Origin: an uncultured Bacteroidota bacterium
GTDB taxonomy: Bacteria; Bacteroidota; Bacteroidia; Chitinophagales; Chitinophagaceae
Length of the DNA: 8,135 bases
Reading direction: 5' to 3'
Assembly (NCBI GenBank): GCA_903851455.1
Contig: CAINOM010000494.1
Location: 1 to 8,135 of the forward strand
Notes under the pieces: model-generated
The model's database searches: none
What the model saw: the letters and a program-made list of their open reading frames with translations, nothing else
What the model was told of the DNA's origin: nothing
Part shown: in pieces, positions 1 to 6,538 of the stretch
Layout: every line of letters begins with the position of its first letter
Position numbering within the stretch: position 1 is the stretch's first letter
Program-made: the position numbers and the translations under genes

Positions 1-398
1 AAGTGGGTAATAATGGGGCATCCGGACCATTACCGGAAAATCCTTCAAAACCGGCTACAGTAAACAATTACAGCGAAAAACAAAGTGACAGCGAATGCCC
101 CATATCAGCATCAAAAATATCCGAAAATGGGGCATCCGCTGTTGAAAATAAAACCACATCAGTTAGCGATAAAAGCTCCACCATCTCGCCGGTACCAGGC
201 ACCTCCATCTCCCTGGAGTTCACGCAAGTGGAGGAGCGCAGCTCGCGGGGAGAGGTCCGCCCCGCACCCTTCCGCGATGGAAACATCATATGGATAAACC
301 ACCCAAAAGACCTTGACGATTATGAAAAGCATTTAAAAATGTCCGACATTATCCGCTACTATCCCGAATCCGATCCCTCATTAAGGAAAGATCGGTAA
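1..398 (+). CDS. 3' end of an unrecognised protein, low-complexity linker plus charged C-terminus (partial)
   Basis: I do not recognise this gene. The frame is open to the left edge and ends at TAA 396-398, so the true start is probably outside the window; the GTG at position 3 has nothing that marks it as a start. About 131 residues are visible. Roughly residues 1-75 are rich in Ser, Thr, Asn, Pro and Glu with no hydrophobic segment, which suggests a disordered linker. Residues 76-131 are more ordered in character, highly charged, with an aromatic stretch (GNIIWIN near residue 93, then DDYEKHLK and IIRYYPES). There is no membrane segment, signal or sorting domain in the visible part, so the protein is probably cytoplasmic. 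The sequence AATGGGGCATCCG occurs twice, in frame and 114 bases apart (12-24 and 126-138), encoding N-G-A-S both times. The gene converges on the protease gene across a repeat-bearing gap. It could belong to a mobile or accessory module to the left, but nothing visible proves this. Confidence 0.6.
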   Translation, partial: VGNNGASGPLPENPSKPATVNNYSEKQSDSECPISASKISENGASAVENKTTSVSDKSSTISPVPGTSISLEFTQVEERSSRGEVRPAPFRDGNIIWINHPKDLDDYEKHLKMSDIIRYYPESDPSLRKDR

Positions 399-492
399 AG
401 CACTATTTCATGCTCAAGCACGTAGGGACAAATTGTAGTTTAGAAAAAATAGCCTTCGTCTTTTAGGTCCGGAAATGAGCAACGAAATATAA

Positions 493-551
493 GGGCTTTA
501 GCCAAAACCCACTTCTCGGGAGTACCGGGATGCAGTATTTGGCTAAAGCCC
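493..551. repeat. Perfect 14-bp inverted repeat, REP-like extragenic element
   Basis: The arms GGGCTTTAGCCAAA (493-506) and TTTGGCTAAAGCCC (538-551) are exact reverse complements separated by 31 bases, and the pairing continues weakly outward (TAT near 488-490 against ATA near 552-554). Further out, TTTAGG (460-465) can pair with CCTAAA (565-570), so the structure may span about 110 bp. It sits alone between two convergent genes, with no ORF in 399-606. The architecture resembles the repetitive extragenic palindromes common between genes in Bacteroidota. It could act as a bidirectional transcript end or RNA stabiliser. Being repeated elsewhere in the genome is inferred and cannot be seen here. 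Confidence 0.7.
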
Positions 552-572
552 ATAAGTTTTTCATCCTAAAGT

Positions 573-590
573 CCCCGACCTGAAGCGGGG
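573..590 (-). terminator. GC hairpin just past the protease stop codon; possible weak terminator or part of the repeat element
   Basis: CCCCG (573-577) and CGGGG (586-590) pair around an 8-base loop, 16 bases beyond the protease stop on the minus strand. No good U-tract follows, so it is not a classic intrinsic terminator. It may belong to the same extragenic repeat element as the larger palindrome at 493-551. Confidence 0.35.
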
Positions 591-606
591 CAATTACTTA
601 AAAATA

Positions 607-3600
607 TTAATCCTTCAGCAACTTCCGCGTATACACATTGTTCGGAGTAACAACCTGCATGATGTAGGTGCCAGTTGGCAGGTTGAAACCGGAGCAATCA
701 ATGGTGAACTTATGATTGCCACGCAATAACTCATCAGTTTTGTTGTAGATCAGCCTGCCGGTTACATCGTACAATTTCACAGCGGCATTCACATTGTCGC
801 CGAGGCTATAGCTCACGTTTATCTTATCCTGGAACGGATTGTTATCTACAACAATTGTATTGTCTGTATTTGCAACGTTTGCAACAGCGGTAAGCTCCGG
901 CACCGGGCCATCGACAAGGAAGAAGCGCGAGAAGCCGGTGAACGTACCCTTGAAGCCGTAATAGTTCACACCCGGTATCAGTGTCGGATGTACCTGGAAT
1001 GAATTGGATACACTGATCGCGTCATCAGTAGCTGCATCTGTTTTGAAGATGTACATATTTGCAGGAATGCCGCTGGCAAGTTCTGCATCGGTATAGTACA
1101 AGGTAGCAGCATACGTTGTTGCCGTTCCATTCTCAGCAGGTGTCACCGAGAACTCCTTGATGGACCTGTTTACTGATGGCGAGAAAACCAATGGAGTATA
1201 TCCGTTGCCTTCGGCGGTGAGCGTTACGTCTACACAGCCAAGGTCCATAGATGGATTCTTAAGACCCACGATTATGCCGGTATCAGGAAGTGCATAGAAA
1301 TAAACTTCCTGGCCAGACTTAACATACCAGGTACGTGTAGCCGATACGGTCGCCTCTACCCTGCCCGGCCCGATTATCTGCGAAAAACGCATAACCGGTA
1401 TGGCAGTAGATGTCTGCGTGCTGTTGTAAGGCAAAGCACATCCGGTACCAGAACCGCCATTTGCATGACTGTATGCAGACACTGTGTTGGTACCTATGTA
1501 ACCATCCACCTGGTCGTTCATAGGAACATTGCTGGTATTGGTAAAGCATACATCCATCACTACCGAGCTTACACCATCCCAAAGGAAGGGAGTTGAGAAT
1601 ACGATGGAATCCATACCGGAAATAGTAGTATGATCGCCGGTATACACATTGGTAAGGCCGCTGGTCACAAAGCCGGTACTCAGGTCTGCTACGGTTGTAT
1701 TTCCCAGGCTCATGTTGTAGTTACTATAAGGCAGTATCGAGTTCTTTCCTGTGACATTAAATGCAACGGCAGAGACAGGATAATTGGGCCTTAGGCCGGC
1801 GGCGATAAGATCGGCCGGGTAGAGCAGGAATTGTGAATGGGCTTTATTGGCGCTGCAATAAAACGGTGAGGTATGGTTAGAAGTGGTATTCGCGGTATTC
1901 ACCGTATGATATTCCGGACCACCGGGCTGCGGCGCAAAATCATCGTTGGTTATGGTTACCACATCTGTATCAGCCAGGGGCGACATGATCGTTGTAGTAC
2001 CCATGGCATTGAGCGTATAAGCCAGCCGGAACGTCTTATTGGCTGCAAGGGCGCCGTTATCGTAGATCGTTACCGGTATGTACTTTGTTGCGGTGTCGCC
2101 GGGCGCAAAGGAAAGCGTAGTTGGCGTCAGTAAATAATCAACACCCGAAACAGCAGTGCCGTCGATAGCTACTATCGTCGCAGTCGGAGTGCCTCCAGTA
2201 ACTGCCGGGCCGGTCTCTTTGATAGGAATCATCTCTACATGACTGGCCGAGCAGGAGTTAAGATTGGCGTTTTCCGTGAATGTGGATGCAGTATTCACAA
2301 AGCTGATCTGCGGTATGCAAGGGTCGAACATGGTACCAACACCAACGGCATACCATGCCATAGTCACCGCTTCCACTTCGGGCGAGCATGGGCCGTAAAT
2401 TGTAGTAGCCACATCTATGGAAGCGGCACGTGTAGTAGGATAATCGGCATTGCTGGGCATTACCAGCTCAGTCTGGTAAAGGATGTTCTGCGACTCACCG
2501 AAACCAAGACCGGTAACGGCATACGCATGACCAAGGTCGTTAGTACCGGTACCACCCACGGTGAGGAGGTAGTACCACTTACTGATAACCCCCATGTTGG
2601 TATGTGCACCGCAATCGTCATTTGCACCAGAAGCGACGCAGCCTGTAACGTCAAACCAGTTCACGCCATGGTAAGTATCCGGCAGACCCTGCAGTTTAGG
2701 GAAATCCATACTGCGCAACGGATTACCGCAGCCTATTTCCTCGCCCATTTTCCATGTCTGCTTCGGAACGGCATCAACTTCGTGCGGGTTTGCCCAATTT
2801 TCGATGGAAGCGCCCCAACAGTCACTAAGGCCTTCGTCAAGACCGCTGCCCTCGCCGGCATATATAAGATTGCAGGTGGCTTGGCACACACCGTGGCCTA
2901 TTTCATGTGCAGTAACGTCCAGGCTCACAAGTGGGGTAAAACCACCACCGCCGCAACCTGATCCATCACCATAGTTCATTTCCTGCCCATCCCAGAATGC
3001 GTTGTCATAACTGACGTCAAAGTGTACATACTGCTGAAGTATACCGTTCATATTATCCCAGCTAAGGCGGCCTTGCACGGTATCCCAGTAGTCATAAACC
3101 CTTGAGGCGCCCCATTGCGCGTCAATTGCCTGCGAGTCTGCTGCAGCGGCAGGCCATGTATTTGTGGCGCTGGTGAAATCGGTAGCGGCTGTATAATCAG
3201 TGCCGTTGTGCATATTCAAAGTCTGCACACCGTTTCCGCGTGTAGAATCAAAAAGCAAGTAAGTTGCGCCCACATGGCCAGACTGAAAGGGAACAACACC
3301 GCTATAGAGTGTGCTTCCGGTAGCTGCGGTATGCCGGATGAGTGAGTTAGACAACAGTATCTTGCCGGTAACCGCATCAACATAGACCAACTGCCTGCTC
3401 AGCGGCGCGCGTGCGTAGATATCAAAGCTATAAGCAAGATGCAATTCGCGGGTTTCGCCCTTATTGTTAAAGTCTTCTATCCACGTCAGCTGGCCCTTGG
3501 GCAGATAAGTGGTATCGGGATTATGGTAGCGCATCTTGATGAATTGCTCAGAAGAAGCGTCCTGCCACATATACTTTTCAGCGCCCACAAAGCTGAGTGC

Positions 3601-4044
3601 CTTGTTAAAGGCCTGCGTTTCTGAAAGCACTGGATTAACGGAAGCTGCCTCATCCGTTTTATAGAAATTGCCGGTCATAAACCGCACTTCGTTGTCCTTT
3701 ACAGAGAGCGTATAGCTGGCATAGCTTACTTTGATCCCTTTGAACCACTGATCATATTTGTAATGAGTAAGGGCAGTTTTTGTTGTGGTTGTGCTGGAGT
3801 AAACCATTTTGCTATTACCATTTACACCCAGGTATTTTGTGAATATCTGCTGTGCATCTCCAGGCTTGTACCCTGCGGCATCAGAAAACCGGATAGTCCT
3901 TGGCGTATTGTCGCGGTTGTTTTTCGTTATGACACTGACCGCATTGTCATCTTTGTCTTTTGCAGTGGAGGCATAGGGTAAACAAGCACTTATGACTAAC
4001 GCCAACATAGAGCTACCGACATTTCTGCGGACAGAAAACGACAT
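607..4044 (-). CDS. Secreted M4-family (thermolysin-like) zinc metalloprotease with Calx-beta-like and T9SS type A sorting domains
   Basis: This is an extracellular endopeptidase precursor of 1145 residues, far longer than thermolysin-type precursors because of its C-terminal modules. In order: a signal peptide (about 1-28, possible cleavage after ASTA); an FTP/PepSY-type propeptide (about 50-235), which in this family chaperones and inhibits the enzyme until removed; and the M4 catalytic domain (about 240-570). The zinc site is HEIGH with H380, E381 and H384, and the third ligand E404 lies in GLDEGLSD, exactly 20 residues after H384 as in thermolysin; D408 is also conserved. H481 in GAHTNMG matches the catalytic histidine. 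Next come a Calx-beta-like domain (about 585-702, with SGVDY, LSFAPGD and a final ITNDD), a beta-sandwich domain (about 710-890) common in Bacteroidota secreted proteins, a further beta-rich region, and a T9SS type A sorting domain (about 1062-1145) containing LYDVTGRLIY and ending VYTRKLLKD. It should therefore cross the outer membrane by T9SS and be released or surface-anchored. The start is the ATG before the signal peptide, preceded by an A/T-rich leader without a Shine-Dalgarno. It appears monocistronic. The protease class is secure; the substrate is unknown. Confidence 0.95.
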   Translation of the reverse strand: MSFSVRRNVGSSMLALVISACLPYASTAKDKDDNAVSVITKNNRDNTPRTIRFSDAAGYKPGDAQQIFTKYLGVNGNSKMVYSSTTTTKTALTHYKYDQWFKGIKVSYASYTLSVKDNEVRFMTGNFYKTDEAASVNPVLSETQAFNKALSFVGAEKYMWQDASSEQFIKMRYHNPDTTYLPKGQLTWIEDFNNKGETRELHLAYSFDIYARAPLSRQLVYVDAVTGKILLSNSLIRHTAATGSTLYSGVVPFQSGHVGATYLLFDSTRGNGVQTLNMHNGTDYTAATDFTSATNTWPAAAADSQAIDAQWGASRVYDYWDTVQGRLSWDNMNGILQQYVHFDVSYDNAFWDGQEMNYGDGSGCGGGGFTPLVSLDVTAHEIGHGVCQATCNLIYAGEGSGLDEGLSDCWGASIENWANPHEVDAVPKQTWKMGEEIGCGNPLRSMDFPKLQGLPDTYHGVNWFDVTGCVASGANDDCGAHTNMGVISKWYYLLTVGGTGTNDLGHAYAVTGLGFGESQNILYQTELVMPSNADYPTTRAASIDVATTIYGPCSPEVEAVTMAWYAVGVGTMFDPCIPQISFVNTASTFTENANLNSCSASHVEMIPIKETGPAVTGGTPTATIVAIDGTAVSGVDYLLTPTTLSFAPGDTATKYIPVTIYDNGALAANKTFRLAYTLNAMGTTTIMSPLADTDVVTITNDDFAPQPGGPEYHTVNTANTTSNHTSPFYCSANKAHSQFLLYPADLIAAGLRPNYPVSAVAFNVTGKNSILPYSNYNMSLGNTTVADLSTGFVTSGLTNVYTGDHTTISGMDSIVFSTPFLWDGVSSVVMDVCFTNTSNVPMNDQVDGYIGTNTVSAYSHANGGSGTGCALPYNSTQTSTAIPVMRFSQIIGPGRVEATVSATRTWYVKSGQEVYFYALPDTGIIVGLKNPSMDLGCVDVTLTAEGNGYTPLVFSPSVNRSIKEFSVTPAENGTATTYAATLYYTDAELASGIPANMYIFKTDAATDDAISVSNSFQVHPTLIPGVNYYGFKGTFTGFSRFFLVDGPVPELTAVANVANTDNTIVVDNNPFQDKINVSYSLGDNVNAAVKLYDVTGRLIYNKTDELLRGNHKFTIDCSGFNLPTGTYIMQVVTPNNVYTRKLLKD

Positions 4045-4142
4045 AATAGTATTATTTTATTGTGAGAAAAATATGAGCGCCGAAGGTATGTAACTTTTTC
4101 AGAAAGCGGCTAATTTAACATTTTGACAAGGTAAAGTGCCAT

Positions 4143-4170
4143 AAAATGAGCCAATTCAATGCATCATTTT
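4143..4170. promoter_or_regulatory. Possible operator: 7-bp inverted repeat abutting the -33 box
   Basis: AAAATGA (4143-4149) and TCATTTT (4164-4170) are exact reverse complements with a 14-base spacer. The right arm directly touches the TTTG box at 4171, a plausible place for a dimeric regulator. The arms are A/T-rich and short, so chance is a real alternative. The 4045-4219 gap must also hold the promoter of the divergent protease gene; I found no convincing TAnnTTTG for it, only one-mismatch candidates such as TACCTTCG on the minus strand. Confidence 0.25.
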
Positions 4171-4201
4171 TTTGCAATTCGCTGATTCATGCTTAACTTT
4201 G
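4171..4201 (+). promoter_or_regulatory. Bacteroidota-type housekeeping promoter (TTTG - 19 bp - TAACTTTG)
   Basis: TTTG at 4171-4174 and TAACTTTG at 4194-4201 match the -33 and -7 consensus (TTTG and TAnnTTTG) of the Bacteroidota primary sigma factor, with a 19-bp spacer typical of the class. The -7 box ends 18 bases before the ATG at 4220, so the 5' leader would be only about a dozen bases, A-rich and without a Shine-Dalgarno. A full consensus match suggests strong constitutive expression of the small gene that follows. Confidence 0.8.
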
Positions 4202-4219
4202 CAAAAAAAATCACACAAA

Positions 4220-4456
4220 ATGAAAAAAATCATTACTTCCGTAGTTGCCCTTCTTGTTATGGGTTCAGTAAGTTTCGCTCAGGACGCTCCTAAAACAGCT
4301 ACTAAGAAAACAACCAAGAAAACTGAAACAAAGACAGAATCAAAAGATGGTACTAAGACTACCACTACTGATACCAAGAAAATGGAAAAGAAAAATGACG
4401 GCAAGTCTAAGTCTACAAAAAAGATGGAAACTAAGACCGAAACTAAAGCGAAATAA
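4220..4456 (+). CDS. Small secreted Lys/Thr-rich low-complexity protein (78 aa), function unknown
   Basis: The start is ATG 4220, giving MKKIITSVVALLVMGSVSFAQ, a textbook Sec signal peptide with likely cleavage after SFA (residue 20), leaving an N-terminal Gln, or after Q21. A longer frame upstream would have to start at a TTG lying inside the promoter and is rejected. The 57 residues after Q21 contain 19 Lys and 17 Thr with only nine acidic residues, no Cys and no aromatic residue, so the protein is strongly basic and surely disordered. TKKME occurs twice, and KTETKTESK resembles METKTETK, so the tail looks built from short duplications. It has its own consensus promoter and a strong terminator, making a compact and probably highly expressed single-gene unit. 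Such short basic tails are seen in unnamed Bacteroidota proteins; a role in binding nucleic acid or acidic polysaccharide at the cell surface would be a guess. It is divergent from the protease gene. Confidence 0.85.
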   Translation: MKKIITSVVALLVMGSVSFAQDAPKTATKKTTKKTETKTESKDGTKTTTTDTKKMEKKNDGKSKSTKKMETKTETKAK

Positions 4457-4481
4457 TTATTTCTCTTTGTTTGAAGATAAT

Positions 4482-4515
4482 AAACCCCGGAACTTCCGGG
4501 GTTTGTTGTTTTTGT
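4482..4515 (+). terminator. Intrinsic terminator of the small secreted protein gene, possibly bidirectional
   Basis: AAACCCCGGAA (4482-4492) and TTCCGGGGTTT (4494-4504) are perfect reverse complements, forming at least a 9-bp stem with an AACTT loop, followed on the plus strand by the T-rich GTTGTTTTTGTT. It begins 25 bases after the small gene's stop. The converging transporter gene ends at 4535, and the A/T flanks mean it may end that transcript too, though the U-run on the minus strand is poorer. Confidence 0.88.
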
Positions 4516-4534
4516 TCGCTTCCCTATGCAGTTG

Positions 4535-4951
4535 CTATTTGAATATCAACAGCAATGTTCCACCGACTATGAGCGCAGCGCCGAGGCCTTCCTGCCAGGT
4601 GAGCTTTTCATGCAGAAAAATAATGGAGATGATGATGGCCAGCGCCACGCTGAGCTTGTCTATAGGTGCAACCCTGGATACGGCTCCCAACGATAACGCC
4701 CTGAAATAAAACAACCATGATAAACCCGTGGCACAGCCGGACAATACAAGGAACAGCCAGTTCTGCTTTGTGAGCATAGGGAGTTGGGAGGTTGCACCTT
4801 TGGCCAGTACAATCCCCCAGGCGATCATAAAAATAATGATGGTACGGATAGCAGTGGCCAGGTCAGCGTCAACACCTTTGATACCTACCTTGGCAAAGAC
4901 AGCCACCAGGGCTGCAAACACTGCCGATAAAAGAGCATATATCCACCACAT
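4535..4951 (-). CDS. Half-size EamA/DMT-superfamily membrane transporter
   Basis: This 138-residue inner-membrane protein has a single EamA domain and about five hydrophobic helices (approximately 2-22, 32-50, 65-84, 96-112 and 120-137). The C-terminal half carries the usual EamA pattern: FYFRALSLGAVSRVAPIDKLS followed by a helix, FLHEKLT at 112-118, and a last helix rich in Gly. Most DMT exporters have two EamA repeats in about 300 residues. This one matches the known short 5-TM bacterial/archaeal class, which is thought to work as a dimer, so it is a natural short form and not a truncation: it has its own start, a complete helix set and a stop. The substrate cannot be told from sequence. 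The gene lies 33 bp downstream of the sulfotransferase-family gene on the same strand and could be co-transcribed with it; no clear promoter is visible in the gap. Confidence 0.88.
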   Translation of the reverse strand: MWWIYALLSAVFAALVAVFAKVGIKGVDADLATAIRTIIIFMIAWGIVLAKGATSQLPMLTKQNWLFLVLSGCATGLSWLFYFRALSLGAVSRVAPIDKLSVALAIIISIIFLHEKLTWQEGLGAALIVGGTLLLIFK

Positions 4952-4984
4952 AGAGAAAGATTTACGGAAGACTAAAGATACAAC

Positions 4985-6538
4985 CTACTTCTTTTCCGCG
5001 TTCCATACCAGGTTTTCCAGGTCTTTGCGGCTGGTAATGATGCTGGCGCGGTAATCGTATACCATTTCCCATTTCTTATCCCGCTCATTCCATTTTTCAG
5101 GGATTGCACTCCATAGTATTTCTTTATCCTCGCCAAGGATAAAGACTTTGCTATAAGTGGTGGACATGTTTGCAAAGATGGAATAATCAGGCAATTCAAT
5201 GATGTTCCCACCGACAGGGTACTGGTGAAACGCCCGCTGCCCGGTGTCCGCCACGCCTTCTATGGTACAGTCATACGCCCATATTTTTTTCAGACTGCCA
5301 CCTTCATTAGCAGGTTCTTCAAGTTTCAATAACTGTGGTAAAGCGTCCCCGTGTCCGCAGCTGTTGTTGTTATACATGTATAAATAGCCTTTGTCTGAAT
5401 GCCGTATGCTGTGCTGGCGGCAAAACAGCCCATTGCCCTGCTCGGGCGCATCCGGCTTATATATTTCTCCATAGGCACCAATCACTTTTCCCTCCGGGTA
5501 TTTCACTTTTAGTATCCGGCTGATGTTCCGGAAACCTACATAAAGGATCTGGGCCTTCTCATCAAAATAAAAAGAGTTTTCGTGAACTGCGATATCAGGT
5601 TGATTCCCTCGCCCTTTGTGATAATAGATGTCGGACTTCCTGAAGTAATCAGATGACCTCCATGACCAGACGATATCGCCATTTTCGTTGTATTCGATCA
5701 CTGTGCCAAACGGAAGGCTCACGACTTTGCTACGGTCGATGCTGTCCTTTCGGACCTTATCGAAATGGGATATATGATAATTTGTGCTTGTGTCTTGCGG
5801 CAACTGCCTGTTCCACAATTCATACTCAATACCCAGGGTCATATAGTGCCCATTTGAGAGCCGGGTAAATTCGTGATGATACGATTCTGAGCCCTGCTGG
5901 CTGACAGCACCATTATTGGGCGCCTTCCACAAAATGTCCCCGTTATAGTTTATTTCGTAAGCGCCATGTTCTTCATACATAAAGGTTATTGTACCTGCCG
6001 GAGACAATTTAAGATCGCGCAGCAGCGACCGCTCGGTATTGAAACCATCAATATCAGGCAGGTACCACACGGGTTGCCCGGTCATGTCGTAGAGTGCCCT
6101 GTTTCCATCGAGAAACACATATGCATCTTTGTATTTCGCTGCTTTTTTCAATACCCTCAGCCGGGTAAGCGAGGTATCGACTTCTTTTATCGTCAAAGTG
6201 CCAAAGTGATGCAATGCATTCTTTACCACTTTATTATGCAAGTTCACCACGCTCCAAGTGTATGCCTTGCCAAAAAACGGCACCTCAATTATCGTTTTCA
6301 AGGCTGTTTTCGTATATTTACAGGGTACACGAAGGGCTATATTTCTCTTGAAAGAATCTACAGAATGATAGCTACCGACCGCAATTTCTATTTCGTAGTC
6401 GCCTTGTGGGTTTTCGATGGGAGCAGAAAAACCTATCAGCCTGTAGTTCAGTGTGCTGCCTTCTTTAGGTAATATCTGAGTGCTCCCACGACCGGGGAGA
6501 TACAGTAAACAGAATGTGATGAACAAATTTTTCCACAT
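4985..6538 (-). CDS. Exported arylsulfotransferase (ASST)-family protein
   Basis: This 517-residue protein has a Sec signal peptide (about 1-20, cleavage near GST-Q). The ASST family are PAPS-independent periplasmic enzymes with a six-bladed beta-propeller that pass sulfate from one aryl sulfate to a phenol through a sulfo-histidine. Repeated blade-like strands are visible (ALYDMTGQPVWYLPD near 148, YNGDILWKAP near 198, YNENGDIVWSW near 283, EILWSAIP near 473). By hand comparison with the E. coli enzyme, the active-site residues seem kept: HH at 221-222 in YHHEFTRLSNGHY; H319 in VHENSFYFD; R337 in VGFRNIS, the same 18-residue distance as between H356 and R374 of the E. coli enzyme; and H376 in RQHSIR as the likely sulfated histidine. 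I cannot tell the physiological substrate. The start ATG overlaps the start codon of the divergent cytochrome gene by two bases. It is kept because it gives a proper signal peptide. A non-catalytic propeller relative is the main alternative. Confidence 0.82.
   Translation of the reverse strand: MWKNLFITFCLLYLPGRGSTQILPKEGSTLNYRLIGFSAPIENPQGDYEIEIAVGSYHSVDSFKRNIALRVPCKYTKTALKTIIEVPFFGKAYTWSVVNLHNKVVKNALHHFGTLTIKEVDTSLTRLRVLKKAAKYKDAYVFLDGNRALYDMTGQPVWYLPDIDGFNTERSLLRDLKLSPAGTITFMYEEHGAYEINYNGDILWKAPNNGAVSQQGSESYHHEFTRLSNGHYMTLGIEYELWNRQLPQDTSTNYHISHFDKVRKDSIDRSKVVSLPFGTVIEYNENGDIVWSWRSSDYFRKSDIYYHKGRGNQPDIAVHENSFYFDEKAQILYVGFRNISRILKVKYPEGKVIGAYGEIYKPDAPEQGNGLFCRQHSIRHSDKGYLYMYNNNSCGHGDALPQLLKLEEPANEGGSLKKIWAYDCTIEGVADTGQRAFHQYPVGGNIIELPDYSIFANMSTTYSKVFILGEDKEILWSAIPEKWNERDKKWEMVYDYRASIITSRKDLENLVWNAEKK

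Noticed and set aside
2239..2961. 240-residue open frame on the plus strand
   Set aside because: It is antisense to the catalytic domain of the M4 protease, has no recognisable motif or leader, and its composition is that of a complementary-strand shadow.
4172..4219. Upstream TTG start adding 16 residues to the small secreted protein
   Set aside because: The TTG overlaps the -33 box, and the extension would bury the signal peptide; ATG 4220 fits the promoter and signal.
4347..4709. 120-residue plus-strand frame running out of the small secreted gene
   Set aside because: It starts inside the small gene in another frame, crosses the strong terminator at 4482-4515 and ends antisense to the EamA transporter.
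4535..4951. EamA gene as a truncated pseudogene of a two-repeat transporter
   Set aside because: Short single-EamA proteins are a known class; the start, five helices and stop are intact, and no second repeat remains are seen next to it.
5966..6472. 168-residue plus-strand frame
   Set aside because: It lies wholly antisense to the sulfotransferase-family gene, with many Cys/Arg/His residues and no domain.
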